Made by a program: the position numbers and the translations under genes. The notes beneath the pieces were generated by a model, which saw only the letters and a program-made list of their open reading frames with translations, did no database searches and had not been told where the DNA came from. A DNA stretch of 64,000 bases. Source: JAZKAR01 sp040389065. GTDB taxonomy: Bacteria; Pseudomonadota; Gammaproteobacteria; Burkholderiales; Casimicrobiaceae. Where the stretch lies: positions 62,001-126,000 of the forward strand of contig JAZKAR010000011.1 of NCBI GenBank assembly GCA_040389065.1. The letters run 5' to 3'. This document shows, in pieces, positions 17,259 to 27,180 of this stretch. The stretch's first letter is position 1; each line of letters begins with the position of its first letter.

Positions 17259-18557
17259 ATGACCCAGCGCAATGCCGTTTTAACCTTAGATGATGGAGCA
17301 ACCTCGCTTCAGTTACCTGTACTAGAAGGAACGATAGGGCCTTCAGTAGTAGATATACGAACCCTTCAATCTAAGGGCGGGGTTTTTACTTATGATCCGG
17401 GATTTCTTTCTACAGCCTCTTGCCGTTCCTCAATTACCTATATTGATGGTGATAAAGGTGAGTTATTGTATCGCGGCTATCCTATTGATCAGCTGGCTGG
17501 GCACTGTGATTTTTTAGAAAGTTCTTACCTTTTATTAAATGGCGAACTTCCTAATAAAGCTCAATATGATGAGTTCGTATGGCAAATTACACGTCATACG
17601 ATGGTACATGAGCAGTTATATAAATTTTTTAGTGGTTTCCGTCGTGATGCACATCCGATGGCAATTATGGTGGGAGTGGTAGGGGCGCTATCTGCTTTTT
17701 ATCATGACTCACTCGATATTAATAATCCTGAGCATAGAAGCATTTCAGCATTAAGACTCATTGCGAAAATGCCAACACTGGTGGCGATGACGTATAAGTA
17801 TTCAATTGGTCAACCTTTTGTGTATCCTAAAAATGACCTATCGTATACCGCCAATTTTATGCGAATGATGTTTTCGGTACCTTCAGAAGAATATGTAGTG
17901 AATGAAGTATTAGTACGGGCGATGGATCGCATTTTCATATTGCATGCTGATCATGAGCAGAATGCTTCAACATCGACCGTGCGCATGGCAGGTTCATCAG
18001 GCGCTAATCCATTTGCTTGTATTGCCTCCGGTATTGCATGTTTATGGGGGCCAGCTCATGGAGGAGCGAATGAAGCCTGTTTAAATATGTTATATGAAAT
18101 TGGTGATATTTCACGCATTGGCGAGTATATTAAACGAGCCAAAGATAAAAATGATAGTTTTAAACTGATGGGTTTTGGACATCGTGTCTACAAAAATCAC
18201 GATCCCCGCGCTAAATTAATGCGTGAAACCTGTCATGAAGTGTTAAATGAATTAGGGTTGCAAGATGACCCTTTATTTAAATTAGCGTTGAAGCTAGAAC
18301 AAATTGCGCTGGAAGACGAGTACTTTATTGAGAAGAAACTATATCCGAATGTTGACTTCTATTCGGGAATCGTTCAGCGAGCGATTGGCATTCCAACAAG
18401 CCTGTTCACTGCAATTTTTGCGCTTGCGCGTACAGTGGGCTGGATTGCTCAATGGAGTGAAATGATCAGTGATCCTGAGCAGAAAATCGGTCGCCCACGC
18501 CAGCTTTACCAAGGGCCGGCTCATCGGGATGTTGTACCTATCCATCAGCGCGGATAG
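17259..18557 (+). CDS. gltA: Type II citrate synthase
   Basis: GltA condenses acetyl-CoA and oxaloacetate to citrate. The protein is 432 residues from the ATG at 17259, preceded by CAGGAG. The N-terminal beta domain (SCRSSITYIDGDKGELLYRG region) marks the hexameric, NADH-sensitive proteobacterial type. Catalytic motifs are HADHEQNAST with the active-site His, GPAHGGANEA, and FGHRVYKNHDPRAK. The final Asp is in the NVDFYSG segment. It lies 20 bases after sdhE and 25 bases before sucA. Confidence 0.98.
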   Translation: MTQRNAVLTLDDGATSLQLPVLEGTIGPSVVDIRTLQSKGGVFTYDPGFLSTASCRSSITYIDGDKGELLYRGYPIDQLAGHCDFLESSYLLLNGELPNKAQYDEFVWQITRHTMVHEQLYKFFSGFRRDAHPMAIMVGVVGALSAFYHDSLDINNPEHRSISALRLIAKMPTLVAMTYKYSIGQPFVYPKNDLSYTANFMRMMFSVPSEEYVVNEVLVRAMDRIFILHADHEQNASTSTVRMAGSSGANPFACIASGIACLWGPAHGGANEACLNMLYEIGDISRIGEYIKRAKDKNDSFKLMGFGHRVYKNHDPRAKLMRETCHEVLNELGLQDDPLFKLALKLEQIALEDEYFIEKKLYPNVDFYSGIVQRAIGIPTSLFTAIFALARTVGWIAQWSEMISDPEQKIGRPRQLYQGPAHRDVVPIHQRG

Positions 18558-18582
18558 CCCTGACTTATGGAGTAAAAAGATC

Positions 18583-21420
18583 ATGATGGAAGTATTCCGC
18601 GCCAATTCTGCCTTATTTGGTGGAAATATGGCGTTTGTGGAAGAGCAATACGAACGTTATTTGGAAGACCCTCAGTCGGTAGATGCTCACTGGAAACAGT
18701 ATTTTGATAGCATCCGGCAGCAAACTAAAGATGTAGCGCATACGCCTGTTATTGCCTACTTTGAAGCCCTGGGCAAACAGTCGCGTCCAGTGGTTATTGC
18801 TGCTTCCGAAGGAGGGGGCGGTACTAAAGCTGCCCAAGTGCAGTCATTAGTAAATGCCTATAGAGCCTTGGGGGTACATCAGGCTCACGTTGATCCTCTA
18901 AATAGGTTTGAGCGTGAAAAGTTAACTGAGCTAGAACCTGCAACGTATGGCTTTACAGATGCAGATCTTAAAGCTCCGTTGAAATGCGCTACTGATTTTC
19001 CAATAGCCAAAAATGCTACATTAAATGATTTAGTAGAAGCATTAAAAGCGACGTATTGTGGTTCTATTGGCGTGGAATATACCTATATTTCAGATACAGC
19101 CCAAAAGCAATGGTTACAAGACCGATTAGAATCGATTCAAAGTAAGCCAACATTTACGGCTGAACAAAAGAAACATATTCTTGAGCGTGTCACAGCAGGT
19201 GAAACCTTAGAAAAGTATTTGCATACAAAATATGTAGGTCAAAAACGTTTCTCTGGCGAAGGCAGTGAAAGTGTTATTGCTTTGCTCGATGATATCCTTC
19301 AGCGTTCTGGCGAAAAGGGTATTAGAGAATGTGTGCTAGGTATGGCTCACCGCGGTCGTTTAAATGTATTAGTGAATACCTTGGGTAAACAGCCAGCTGA
19401 TTTATTCATGGAGTTTGAAGGTAAATATCCTACCGATTTATCAGCTGGTGACGTGAAATACCATAATGGGTTTTCATCAGATATTCAAACACCAGGCGGC
19501 CCTTTACATTTAACATTAGCGTTTAATCCATCTCATTTGGAAATTGTGAACCCTGTAGTAGAGGGTTCATGCCGTGCGCGCCAATTGCGTCATAACGATG
19601 AAGATGGCAGTAAAGTTATGCCTATTCTGATTCATGGTGATGCTGCGGTGGCAGGTCAAGGTGTTGTGATGGAAACCTTGAATATGTCGCAAACTCGTTA
19701 TTACCGCACGGGTGGTACATTGCATGTTGTGATTAATAACCAAATTGGGTTTACCACATCTGATCCCCGTGATACGCGCTCTACTATTTACTGTACCGAT
19801 GTCGCTAAAATGGTCGAGGCGCCTATATTTCATGTGAATGGCGATGATCCTGAAGCTGTAGTTCTTATAGGGCAAATTGCGCTAGATTTTAGACAAACCT
19901 TTAAAAAAGATGTGTTTATTGACTTAGTTTGCTTCCGTCGTTTAGGGCATAACGAGCAAGATGAACCAATGGTAACGCAGCCCTTAATGTATCGCACCAT
20001 TAGCAAGCATCCTGGGACGCGTAAGTTATATGCTGATCGTTTAACGTCTGATGGCGTGTTAAGTGATGGCGAAGGCGATAAGATGGTTGCAGATTTTCGC
20101 GCCCTCTTAGACAAAGGTTCGCATACCAATAAATACATTCTTCAATCTTATATTCCTAAGTTTGTAGTTGATTGGTCGCAGTATAAAAATCGCTCTTGGG
20201 ATGAACCAGTAAAAACAAGTCTGAGTAAAGATGAGATAGCGCGTTTTTCAACGGTATTAACTACTGTTCCCGAAAACTTTAAGTTGCATTCCCGCGTTGA
20301 AAAAATTGTGGCAGATCGTCAATCAATGGCAGCAGGTAAAGCCTCTCTTGATTGGGGAATGGCAGAAAACTTGGCTTACGCTGGCTTGTTAAATGATGGT
20401 TTTGGTATTCGTATTTCAGGCCAAGATTGCGGTCGGGGTACATTTTTTCACCGTCATGCTGTATGGCACGATCAAAATCGTGAAATATGGAATACGGGTG
20501 CTTATATACCTTTGCAGCATATTAAAAAAGATACTCCACGCGAGTTTACGGTTATTGACTCTGTACTTTCAGAAGAGGCCGTATTGGGGTTTGAATATGG
20601 TTACGCTATTACTGACCCCAATGAGCTAGTGATTTGGGAAGGCCAGTTTGGTGATTTTGCAAATGGTGCCCAAGTTGTTATTGATCAGTTTATTAGCTCT
20701 GGCGAAGTAAAGTGGGGTCGTGTATGTGGCTTAGCGATGTTCTTACCTCATGGGTATGAAGGCCAAGGCCCTGAGCATTCTTCTGCACGTTTAGAGCGTT
20801 ATTTACAATTATGTGCAGAAAATAATATGCAAGTGGTTGTACCCAGCACACCTGCCCAGATGTTTCATATGATTCGTCGTCAGATGCTGCGTCAGTTCCG
20901 TAAACCGCTTATTGTGATGACACCGAAAAGTCTTCTGCGTCATAAAGAATCTGTATCTCCGCTAGATGATTTAATTAATGGTCAATTCAATGCGGTGATT
21001 GATGATACAGAAGGCTTAGATAAAGGCGCTGTAACACGTGTTGTTTTATGTAGTGGTAAGGTTTATTTTGATTTGTTAGCCCATAGTCGTGAAAAGGCTA
21101 TAAAAGATACCGCTATTGTTCGCGTTGAGCAGCTTTATCCTTTCCCTGATAATGTGTTGAAAGAGATATTAGCGCAGTATCCTCAGCTTAAAGAAGTTGT
21201 ATGGTGTCAAGAAGAGCCACAAAACCAAGGTGCCTGGTCACATATGTTGACCTATATGCGTCAGCATATTCAGGCAAATCAAGTGCTTTTATATGCAGGG
21301 CGTGCTGCTTCAGCTTCACCTGCTGTAGGATATGCGTCTAAGCATGCTACACAACAAAAGAGCTTGGTAGAAGATGCCTTTTCACCCGATTTAGCACAGC
21401 ACCAATTGGTTTGGAGATAA
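18583..21420 (+). CDS. sucA: 2-oxoglutarate dehydrogenase E1 component
   Basis: SucA is the thiamine diphosphate-dependent subunit that decarboxylates 2-oxoglutarate and passes succinyl to SucB. The protein has 945 residues from the ATG at 18583, which follows GGAG; the open frame itself extends back into gltA but that stretch has no family similarity. Visible motifs are MAHRGRLNVLVN, the ThDP site HGDAAVAGQGVV...NNQIGFTTSDPR, the FVDLVC-like RRLGHNEQDEP, and the C-terminal transketolase-like VWCQEEPQNQGAW. It is 3 bases before sucB. Confidence 0.98.
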   Translation: MMEVFRANSALFGGNMAFVEEQYERYLEDPQSVDAHWKQYFDSIRQQTKDVAHTPVIAYFEALGKQSRPVVIAASEGGGGTKAAQVQSLVNAYRALGVHQAHVDPLNRFEREKLTELEPATYGFTDADLKAPLKCATDFPIAKNATLNDLVEALKATYCGSIGVEYTYISDTAQKQWLQDRLESIQSKPTFTAEQKKHILERVTAGETLEKYLHTKYVGQKRFSGEGSESVIALLDDILQRSGEKGIRECVLGMAHRGRLNVLVNTLGKQPADLFMEFEGKYPTDLSAGDVKYHNGFSSDIQTPGGPLHLTLAFNPSHLEIVNPVVEGSCRARQLRHNDEDGSKVMPILIHGDAAVAGQGVVMETLNMSQTRYYRTGGTLHVVINNQIGFTTSDPRDTRSTIYCTDVAKMVEAPIFHVNGDDPEAVVLIGQIALDFRQTFKKDVFIDLVCFRRLGHNEQDEPMVTQPLMYRTISKHPGTRKLYADRLTSDGVLSDGEGDKMVADFRALLDKGSHTNKYILQSYIPKFVVDWSQYKNRSWDEPVKTSLSKDEIARFSTVLTTVPENFKLHSRVEKIVADRQSMAAGKASLDWGMAENLAYAGLLNDGFGIRISGQDCGRGTFFHRHAVWHDQNREIWNTGAYIPLQHIKKDTPREFTVIDSVLSEEAVLGFEYGYAITDPNELVIWEGQFGDFANGAQVVIDQFISSGEVKWGRVCGLAMFLPHGYEGQGPEHSSARLERYLQLCAENNMQVVVPSTPAQMFHMIRRQMLRQFRKPLIVMTPKSLLRHKESVSPLDDLINGQFNAVIDDTEGLDKGAVTRVVLCSGKVYFDLLAHSREKAIKDTAIVRVEQLYPFPDNVLKEILAQYPQLKEVVWCQEEPQNQGAWSHMLTYMRQHIQANQVLLYAGRAASASPAVGYASKHATQQKSLVEDAFSPDLAQHQLVWR

Positions 21421-21423
21421 TTC

Positions 21424-22650
21424 ATGTCTTTAGTAGAAGTAAAAGTTCCTGTTCTATCAGAGTCAGTAGCCGAAGCAACGCTTGGTTCCTGGCATAAAAA
21501 AGAAGGTGATTTCGTTCAACGTGATGAAAACCTGATTGATATTGAAACCGATAAAGTTATTCTTGAAACCCCTGCACCTGAAGCCGGTGTATTGGTTTCT
21601 ATTAAAAGTACTAGCGGTGCTACTGTAACCAGCCAAGAGGTTATTGCTGTTATTGATACCTCTAAGAAAGCTGAAACCAGTGCTCCTGCTGAAACAAAAG
21701 CTGCACCAGCGGCTTCTGCAAATTCGGCAGACACTAAAGCAGCAGCTTCAGTTTCAACAGATGCTAGCTCAGCCTTACCTGCTGCCAGAAAGTTATTGGC
21801 AGAAAATAATATCAATGCTTCTGATGTTGAAGGCTCAGGCCGTGGCGGTCGTGTAACGAAGGGCGATGTTATTGAGCACGTAAGCGGCGGTGGAGCTAAA
21901 CCTAAAACTGCAACAGCAGCACCTGTGATTGCTCCTGTTGCAGCAGGCGAGCGTATTGAACAGCGCGTTCCTATGTCGCGTTTGCGTCAGCGCGTGGCTG
22001 AGCGTTTAGTGCAATCTCAATCGACAGCTGCCATTCTTTCAACATTTAACGAAGTGAACATGAAGCCTGTGATGGATTTACGGGCTCGTTATAAAGATAG
22101 CTTTGAAAAGGCTCACGGCGTTAAATTAGGTTTTATGTCGTTTTTTGTAAAAGCTGTAGTTGCTGCACTGAAAAAATTCCCTATCGTAAATGCTTCTATT
22201 GATGGCACAGATATTGTGTATCACGGCTATTATGATATTGGTGTTGCAGTGGGTAGCCCTCGTGGTTTAGTGGTGCCAATTATTCGTGATGCTGACCAGC
22301 TATCAATGGCGCAAATCGAAAAAACAATTGTTGAATTCGGTAAGCGTGCACAAGATGGTAAGTTAACAGTAGAAGAGTTAAGCGGTGGAACCTTTACCAT
22401 TTCTAATGGCGGTACATTTGGTTCTATGCTTTCTACCCCCATTATTAATCCTCCACAATCAGGAATTTTGGGCGTACACGCTACCAAAGATCGTCCTGTT
22501 GCAGAGAATGGTCAAGTTGTGATTCGTCCTATGAATTACTTGGCTCTTTCTTATGATCATAGAATTATTGATGGTCGTGAAGGCGTTCTTTTCTTGGTAG
22601 CGATTAAAGAGGCATTAGAAGATCCATCCCGCCTGCTGTTAGACCTGTAG
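21424..22650 (+). CDS. sucB: 2-oxoglutarate dehydrogenase E2, dihydrolipoyl succinyltransferase
   Basis: SucB moves the succinyl group from E1 to CoA on a swinging lipoyl arm. The protein is 408 residues. A single lipoyl domain (about 1-76) has the lipoylated Lys in IETDKVILE. An Ala/Ser-rich linker follows, then the E1/E3-binding domain (about 116-152, PAARKLLAENNI...GRGGRVTKGDV). The catalytic domain ends with LSYDHRIIDGREG, with the active-site His near residue 378. It is followed by a terminator, leaving lpdA with its own start. Confidence 0.98.
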   Translation: MSLVEVKVPVLSESVAEATLGSWHKKEGDFVQRDENLIDIETDKVILETPAPEAGVLVSIKSTSGATVTSQEVIAVIDTSKKAETSAPAETKAAPAASANSADTKAAASVSTDASSALPAARKLLAENNINASDVEGSGRGGRVTKGDVIEHVSGGGAKPKTATAAPVIAPVAAGERIEQRVPMSRLRQRVAERLVQSQSTAAILSTFNEVNMKPVMDLRARYKDSFEKAHGVKLGFMSFFVKAVVAALKKFPIVNASIDGTDIVYHGYYDIGVAVGSPRGLVVPIIRDADQLSMAQIEKTIVEFGKRAQDGKLTVEELSGGTFTISNGGTFGSMLSTPIINPPQSGILGVHATKDRPVAENGQVVIRPMNYLALSYDHRIIDGREGVLFLVAIKEALEDPSRLLLDL

Positions 22651-22707
22651 TTTTTTAGTAGCACTAACACATTAGAGCTACTGCTATTAAAAATGCAGTA
22701 AATGATG

Positions 22708-22740
22708 AAGGGTTGGGAGAAATTCCAGCCCTTTTTCTTT
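22708..22740 (+). terminator. Intrinsic terminator after sucB
   Basis: Arms AAGGGTTGG (22708-22716) and CCAGCCCTT (22725-22733) with one G-T pair, then TTTTCTTTT. Confidence 0.85.
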
Positions 22741-22803
22741 TCGTGGTTGCAATTAAAACTATTTAATTTACGAAAATAATTAAAGTCGTTTCAAGGAATG
22801 TAT

Positions 22804-24225
22804 ATGAGTCAGCAGTTTGATGTAGTGGTAATCGGTGGAGGCCCTGGAGGCTATGTGGCTGCTATTCGTGCAGCACAACTAGGTTTTAAAACAGCATGTT
22901 GTGAGTCGAATCCTTATGCTGATCCCAAAGGGGAGCCTCGCTTAGGAGGTACCTGTTTGAATGTAGGATGTATTCCTTCTAAAGCGTTATTACATACATC
23001 GCATATGTTTGAAGAAGCAGGCCACAGTTTTGCTGCACAAGGTATTAATGTAGGTACTCCTTCCATTGATGTACCTAAAATGATTGCACGTAAAACAACG
23101 ATTGTGAATCAACTTACGCAAGGTATCAAAGGGCTATTCAAAAAGAATAAAGTGACCCAATTAAACGGTCATGGTTCTTTTGTTTCGCAAAATGCACAAG
23201 GCTGGACGTTGAAAATTGGCAGCGAAACTGTTGAAGCGAAACACGTGATCGTAGCAACAGGTTCAAGTGCCAGACATTTACCCGGTATTGCCGTTGATAA
23301 TAAACTTATCTGCGATAACATCGGTGCGTTAGATATCCAAGCTGTTCCTAAAAAATTAGGAATTATCGGTTCTGGCGTTATTGGTTTAGAAATGGGCAGT
23401 GTCTGGAAGCGTTTAGGTTCAGAAGTTACTATTCTAGAAGCTATGGATACCTTTTTAGCAGCAGCTGATGCTGATATTCAAAAAGAAACTTTAAAGGTAT
23501 TCGCTAAACAAGGTTTAGATATTAAGTTAGGTGTTAAGGTTGGGCAAGTAACACCTAAAGCCGATAGTGTAGCCGTTAATTACGAAGCTAAAGACGGAGT
23601 AGTGAGTGCTGAATTTGATCGTTTAATTGTTTCAGTAGGCCGTGTGCCCAATACAGAAGGTTTAAATGCTCAAGCTGTTGGTTTAAAAATTGATGGTCGC
23701 GGTTTTATTGAAGTGGATGACCATTGCAAAACGAATCTTGCCAATGTTTGGGCCGTGGGTGATGTGGTGCGTGGCCCTATGTTAGCGCATAAAGCAATGG
23801 AAGAAGCTGTGATGGTTGCTGAGTTAATCGCAGGGCAAGCAGGCCATTGCAACTTTGATACTATCCCTTGGGTAATTTACACTTCTCCTGAAATTGCTTG
23901 GGTAGGTAAAACAGAGCAGCAACTTAAAGAAGCTGGTATTGAGTATCGTGCAGGTAAAATTCCTTTTGCAGCGAATGGTCGTGCATTAGGGCAGGGCGAT
24001 ACTACTGGTTTTGTTAAAATGTTGGCTTGTGCAAAGAGTGATCGTATTTTAGGTGTGCATATTGTTGGCCCAAGCGCATCAGAATTAATTTCTGAAGCGG
24101 TTGTGGCAATGGAGTTTGGAGCTTCAAGCGAAGATATCGCACGTATTTGTCATGCGCATCCTACTTTATCTGAGGTTGTTCATGAGGCGGCTTTGGCTGT
24201 AGATAAGAGACCTTTGCATTTTTAA
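22804..24225 (+). CDS. lpdA: Dihydrolipoyl dehydrogenase (E3)
   Basis: LpdA reoxidises dihydrolipoamide of the 2-oxoacid dehydrogenase complexes with NAD+. The protein is 473 residues. Visible motifs are VVIGGGPGGYVAAIRAAQ (FAD), the redox disulfide GGTCLNVGCIPSKALL (Cys near 50 and 55), GSGVIGLEMGSVW (NAD), WAVGDV (second FAD contact), and HAHPTLSEVVHEAAL with the catalytic His-Glu pair. ATG 22804 is preferred to 22798 because AAGGA is at normal distance only from 22804. No pyruvate dehydrogenase genes are adjacent. Confidence 0.98.
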   Translation: MSQQFDVVVIGGGPGGYVAAIRAAQLGFKTACCESNPYADPKGEPRLGGTCLNVGCIPSKALLHTSHMFEEAGHSFAAQGINVGTPSIDVPKMIARKTTIVNQLTQGIKGLFKKNKVTQLNGHGSFVSQNAQGWTLKIGSETVEAKHVIVATGSSARHLPGIAVDNKLICDNIGALDIQAVPKKLGIIGSGVIGLEMGSVWKRLGSEVTILEAMDTFLAAADADIQKETLKVFAKQGLDIKLGVKVGQVTPKADSVAVNYEAKDGVVSAEFDRLIVSVGRVPNTEGLNAQAVGLKIDGRGFIEVDDHCKTNLANVWAVGDVVRGPMLAHKAMEEAVMVAELIAGQAGHCNFDTIPWVIYTSPEIAWVGKTEQQLKEAGIEYRAGKIPFAANGRALGQGDTTGFVKMLACAKSDRILGVHIVGPSASELISEAVVAMEFGASSEDIARICHAHPTLSEVVHEAALAVDKRPLHF

Positions 24226-24260
24226 TGCGCAGCCCTGATGAGTTGAATGAGTAGATGTTA

Positions 24261-24298
24261 AAAACCCCTTATCTGTAATAGTTAAGGGGTTTTTATTT
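24261..24298. terminator. Intrinsic terminator after lpdA
   Basis: Arms AAAACCCCTTA (24261-24271) and TAAGGGGTTTT (24283-24293), then a T-rich run. It lies between convergent genes and may serve both. Confidence 0.92.
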
Positions 24299-24326
24299 TA
24301 CTGGAACAACAACTGTGTTTAGAGTT

Positions 24327-24929
24327 TTAGCATGTGGCGCGTTTTTTGCGTCTAACAGCTTTTCCAACAATGCCTAACCCAGCAAGCAACATAGCATAGG
24401 TTTCAGGCTCTGGCGCTGGAGTAATGCTTGCATGACCTAATATGGCACCCAGATTGTCTCCACCGCTATTTTGAAATGCTAAACTTACGGTAGAAGGAAT
24501 AGCGAGATTAACATTCCGAGTAAACGTGTTTAATGCATCGCCAGAGTTTAACGTAAAAGCTTCATTGTAAGAGCCAAAGCTTACATTAACAGTATTGGTA
24601 TCTCCGCGCTGGCTGCCGCCTAGTGAAAATTCAAGGGTATAGTTTCCTGCAGCTAAATTAAGCGTTTTGCTGCTGAATATTCCTGCTTGTGCAGTGCTTC
24701 CATCAAGATCAATATAGTTGCCATTACCAGGATAAAAATCAAAAAAACCAGTTCCAACAACGTCAATGGTTCCTGCACTAACATTCCAGTTTCCACTAAA
24801 ATTTGTAGCGTTAACACCTAATGCATAAGAATCAAAATTATCAGTAAAAATAGGCGCTGAAAAACTGGCGGTACTGATAGAAAAAAGGCCTAAAGCTACC
24901 AAAGAGTTTTTTAAAAGATTGAGTTTCAT
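24327..24929 (-). CDS. PEP-CTERM sorting domain protein, secreted
   Basis: A 200-residue exported protein of unknown job. The N-terminal signal peptide ends near SFS-AP (about residue 24). The middle is Gly/Asn/Ser-rich and beta-strand-like, with no cysteine. The C-terminus has the exosortase sorting signal: the tripeptide PEP inside PAPEPETYAML, a hydrophobic segment, and a basic end VRRKKRATC. PEP-CTERM proteins are recognised by exosortase (EpsH/XrtA) and usually belong to exopolysaccharide-making bacteria. No exosortase or polysaccharide cluster is in this window. Its start has an AAGGA about 9 bases upstream. Confidence 0.9.
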   Translation of the reverse strand: MKLNLLKNSLVALGLFSISTASFSAPIFTDNFDSYALGVNATNFSGNWNVSAGTIDVVGTGFFDFYPGNGNYIDLDGSTAQAGIFSSKTLNLAAGNYTLEFSLGGSQRGDTNTVNVSFGSYNEAFTLNSGDALNTFTRNVNLAIPSTVSLAFQNSGGDNLGAILGHASITPAPEPETYAMLLAGLGIVGKAVRRKKRATC

Positions 24930-25084
24930 TATTGTTATTTCCTTTTTTAAAGTTGGTGGTAAACAAGACTCGAAGAACAGTGTGACTGCTTTTTTAAGAA
25001 ACTATTATGATTAAAAAATAAACATATGACATTTTATTGGTAATGGCAGTTTCTTTTAGTGATTTTGTTATGAAAATATTGAAT

Positions 25085-25137
25085 AAACAACTATTTAATC
25101 AGCAAATTTATTCTATTTGTTAATTAAATAGTTGTTT
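25085..25137. terminator. Long hairpin downstream of ubiH
   Basis: Perfect 15-base arms AAACAACTATTTAAT (25085-25099) and ATTAAATAGTTGTTT (25123-25137), with a further partly paired loop. It lies 18 bases beyond the ubiH stop on the minus strand. A+T-rich, with only a weak T tract, so terminator function is likely but unproven. Confidence 0.6.
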
Positions 25138-25155
25138 TAAAGATTGGATTGTAAT

Positions 25156-26322
25156 TTAAAATCCCCAAATTAGCGATTGCAGCAAAGCAGATTTAAGCGG
25201 TGGCGTTACCTGTACAGTAGCAAGCCCCAAGGTTCTTAAACACTTCCATGCGGGGGTATCGTAATGCCCCCATCGAGCCAGGTTATGGCTTAACGATTGA
25301 ATCCAGCGGCGGTCAAGTTCTCGACCAATGGGTTTCACGGTGTTAGCGTGGCTACCCGAAAGCGTAATAGAGGGTCTGAAGAATTGATGAAGCGAACTGG
25401 CGGTATCAAGCACATCTCTAACGCCTAAGTTAAAACCTAAGCCTGCAACAGGATGCAAAATTTGTGCAGCATTACCAATTACCCATAAGGGCGGTTTAAC
25501 CTCACTACGCAATGCCTGAAAGCGTAAAGGAACAAGAACAGTATGTTTCCAATTAGACGACCATTCAATAGCAGGCGGGCATTGTTTTGCCAGCCACTGG
25601 TCTTGTTCTTGTTTGCTTAAGGTTAGCCACTGCTCTTCGTGAGTTTTATCGAGACTAAAAATTAATGTACAACCAACTTCAGCAGGCAATAACGCTAATA
25701 CGCCGCGTTCAGTAAAGCGTTCATAGGCAACGCCATGTGTGCTGATAGGTAGAGTTGCCATCCAGGCTGATTGAGAGTAGTGGTAATCATGGTACTTCCA
25801 GCCTTTAGGTTTAAGTGTGCCTCCTTCTGCTAATACCAACGCATGCGATGACCATAGTTGATCACTATCATCGAAGGCAATCCCCCAGGAGGCACTACAT
25901 CCGATATCTCGGATACGAATACCTTGCCGAAGAGGTATATCGCGCTCTTTTAAAGCATTCTCAAGGGCATTCAATAGGGTTGAGTAGCGCATGGTATACC
26001 CGAGCGCTTCTACGCCTGCTTCTTGTGCTGTAAGTCGTAGATTGCCAAAGCTGTTATGTTGGGTAATCTGGATATGTTCTATAGGTGTTAGTACATCGTG
26101 CTGAATCACCTGATGCCGTAGCAGCGTCTGTATAGTGAGCCACGATAACGCTAGGGTGCGCTCGGGTAGAGGAGCGCCTGCAGCCCGTGCATCTAAAAGA
26201 AGTGAAGGTAGTCCGCGATGATGAAGTTCTAATGCGAGCAGGCATCCAGCTGGCCCGCCTCCTACAATCAGGGTGGTTTCAGCAGTGTTCTTTTTAGAGC
26301 TAATCATACAGACAGAGGGCAT
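25156..26322 (-). CDS. FAD-dependent monooxygenase, UbiH/Coq6 family
   Basis: A flavin hydroxylase of the ubiquinone pathway type. The protein is 388 residues. The N-terminal FAD motif is LIVGGGPAGCLLALEL (GxGxxG-like). The second FAD motif, near residue 285, is GNAAQILHPVAGLGFNLGVRD, the family hallmark (normally GDAAHxxxPxxGQGxNxGxxD; here Asn and Gln replace the usual Asp and His). It could be UbiH, UbiF or UbiI; sequence alone does not say which. An in-frame ATG 15 bases downstream is an alternative start. It lies 37 bases after engB on the same strand and probably shares its transcript. Confidence 0.88.
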   Translation of the reverse strand: MPSVCMISSKKNTAETTLIVGGGPAGCLLALELHHRGLPSLLLDARAAGAPLPERTLALSWLTIQTLLRHQVIQHDVLTPIEHIQITQHNSFGNLRLTAQEAGVEALGYTMRYSTLLNALENALKERDIPLRQGIRIRDIGCSASWGIAFDDSDQLWSSHALVLAEGGTLKPKGWKYHDYHYSQSAWMATLPISTHGVAYERFTERGVLALLPAEVGCTLIFSLDKTHEEQWLTLSKQEQDQWLAKQCPPAIEWSSNWKHTVLVPLRFQALRSEVKPPLWVIGNAAQILHPVAGLGFNLGVRDVLDTASSLHQFFRPSITLSGSHANTVKPIGRELDRRWIQSLSHNLARWGHYDTPAWKCLRTLGLATVQVTPPLKSALLQSLIWGF

Positions 26323-26359
26323 AGACAGGCGCTCATGGCGAACTAATAAGGGTGATTGT

Positions 26360-26953
26360 TTATTTTAGCCACGATTGAATCACTTTATAAGTATCTTCAA
26401 CCCCTTCTTTGCGTAATCCTGATAGAAGTTGAGCGGAACCTTGAGGGTAGTTATCTTTGCACCATTGTTGTACAACCTGCAAGTGTTTCATGGCTTGCAT
26501 GCGTGAGAGTTTATCTGCCTTTGTTAAAATCAGATGAACGGGTTTGCCTGTGCCAGAAAACCATTCGAGCATTTGTATATCACTGTCTTGTAGCGCATGG
26601 CGAATATCCATAATCAACATGAGGCCTTTTAGCGTTCTGCGTTCTACAAGGTAACGGGTAAGAAATTCTTTCCAGTGGTGTCTTAATTCGGCATTTACTT
26701 TAGCAAAACCATAGCCAGGTAAATCTGCAAAAATTAATCCATTTCGTAATTCAAAGAAATTAATCATTTGAGTACGCCCTGGATGTTTAGAAACAAAGGC
26801 TAACCGGTTGTGGTTCAGCAGCGCATTAATAGCGGTAGATTTTCCTGCATTAGAGCGGCCCACAAAGGCAATTTCTGCTCCCGTTTCGGGAGGCATTTGT
26901 GTCCAATTATGGGCAGAGGCTATATATTTTGCAGGAAGCCAGCGTGGAATCAT
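26360..26953 (-). CDS. engB: Ribosome biogenesis GTPase EngB (YihA/YsxC)
   Basis: EngB is an essential small GTPase that assists large-subunit assembly and cell division. The protein is 197 residues. The GTPase motifs are G1 GRSNAGKST (about residues 33-41), G2 GRTQMINFF, G3 DLPGYGFAKV, G4 LTKADKL, and a G5-like LLSGLRKEG. The conserved G3 DLPGYG is diagnostic for the EngB subfamily. It is followed by the ubiH-type gene. Confidence 0.97.
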   Translation of the reverse strand: MIPRWLPAKYIASAHNWTQMPPETGAEIAFVGRSNAGKSTAINALLNHNRLAFVSKHPGRTQMINFFELRNGLIFADLPGYGFAKVNAELRHHWKEFLTRYLVERRTLKGLMLIMDIRHALQDSDIQMLEWFSGTGKPVHLILTKADKLSRMQAMKHLQVVQQWCKDNYPQGSAQLLSGLRKEGVEDTYKVIQSWLK

Positions 26954-27180
26954 GAAACGATCCTTGAAACAAGTACGAATAATAAAGCATTGTACGCTAC
27001 GGTATCTTTAATAGACATGTTCGGGTTGATGTTTATTCGCTAAAAGGAGAAGGGCAAGAGCCGGGCAGAGTTTACTGAGGTGAATGAACAGTGGAAGCAA
27101 AAGGTGCCTCGCGCAACCATTCCTTTTTACAGCAAGCCGAAACCTTCAATTGCAACATGTCTAATATTCTTAAAGTAAAC

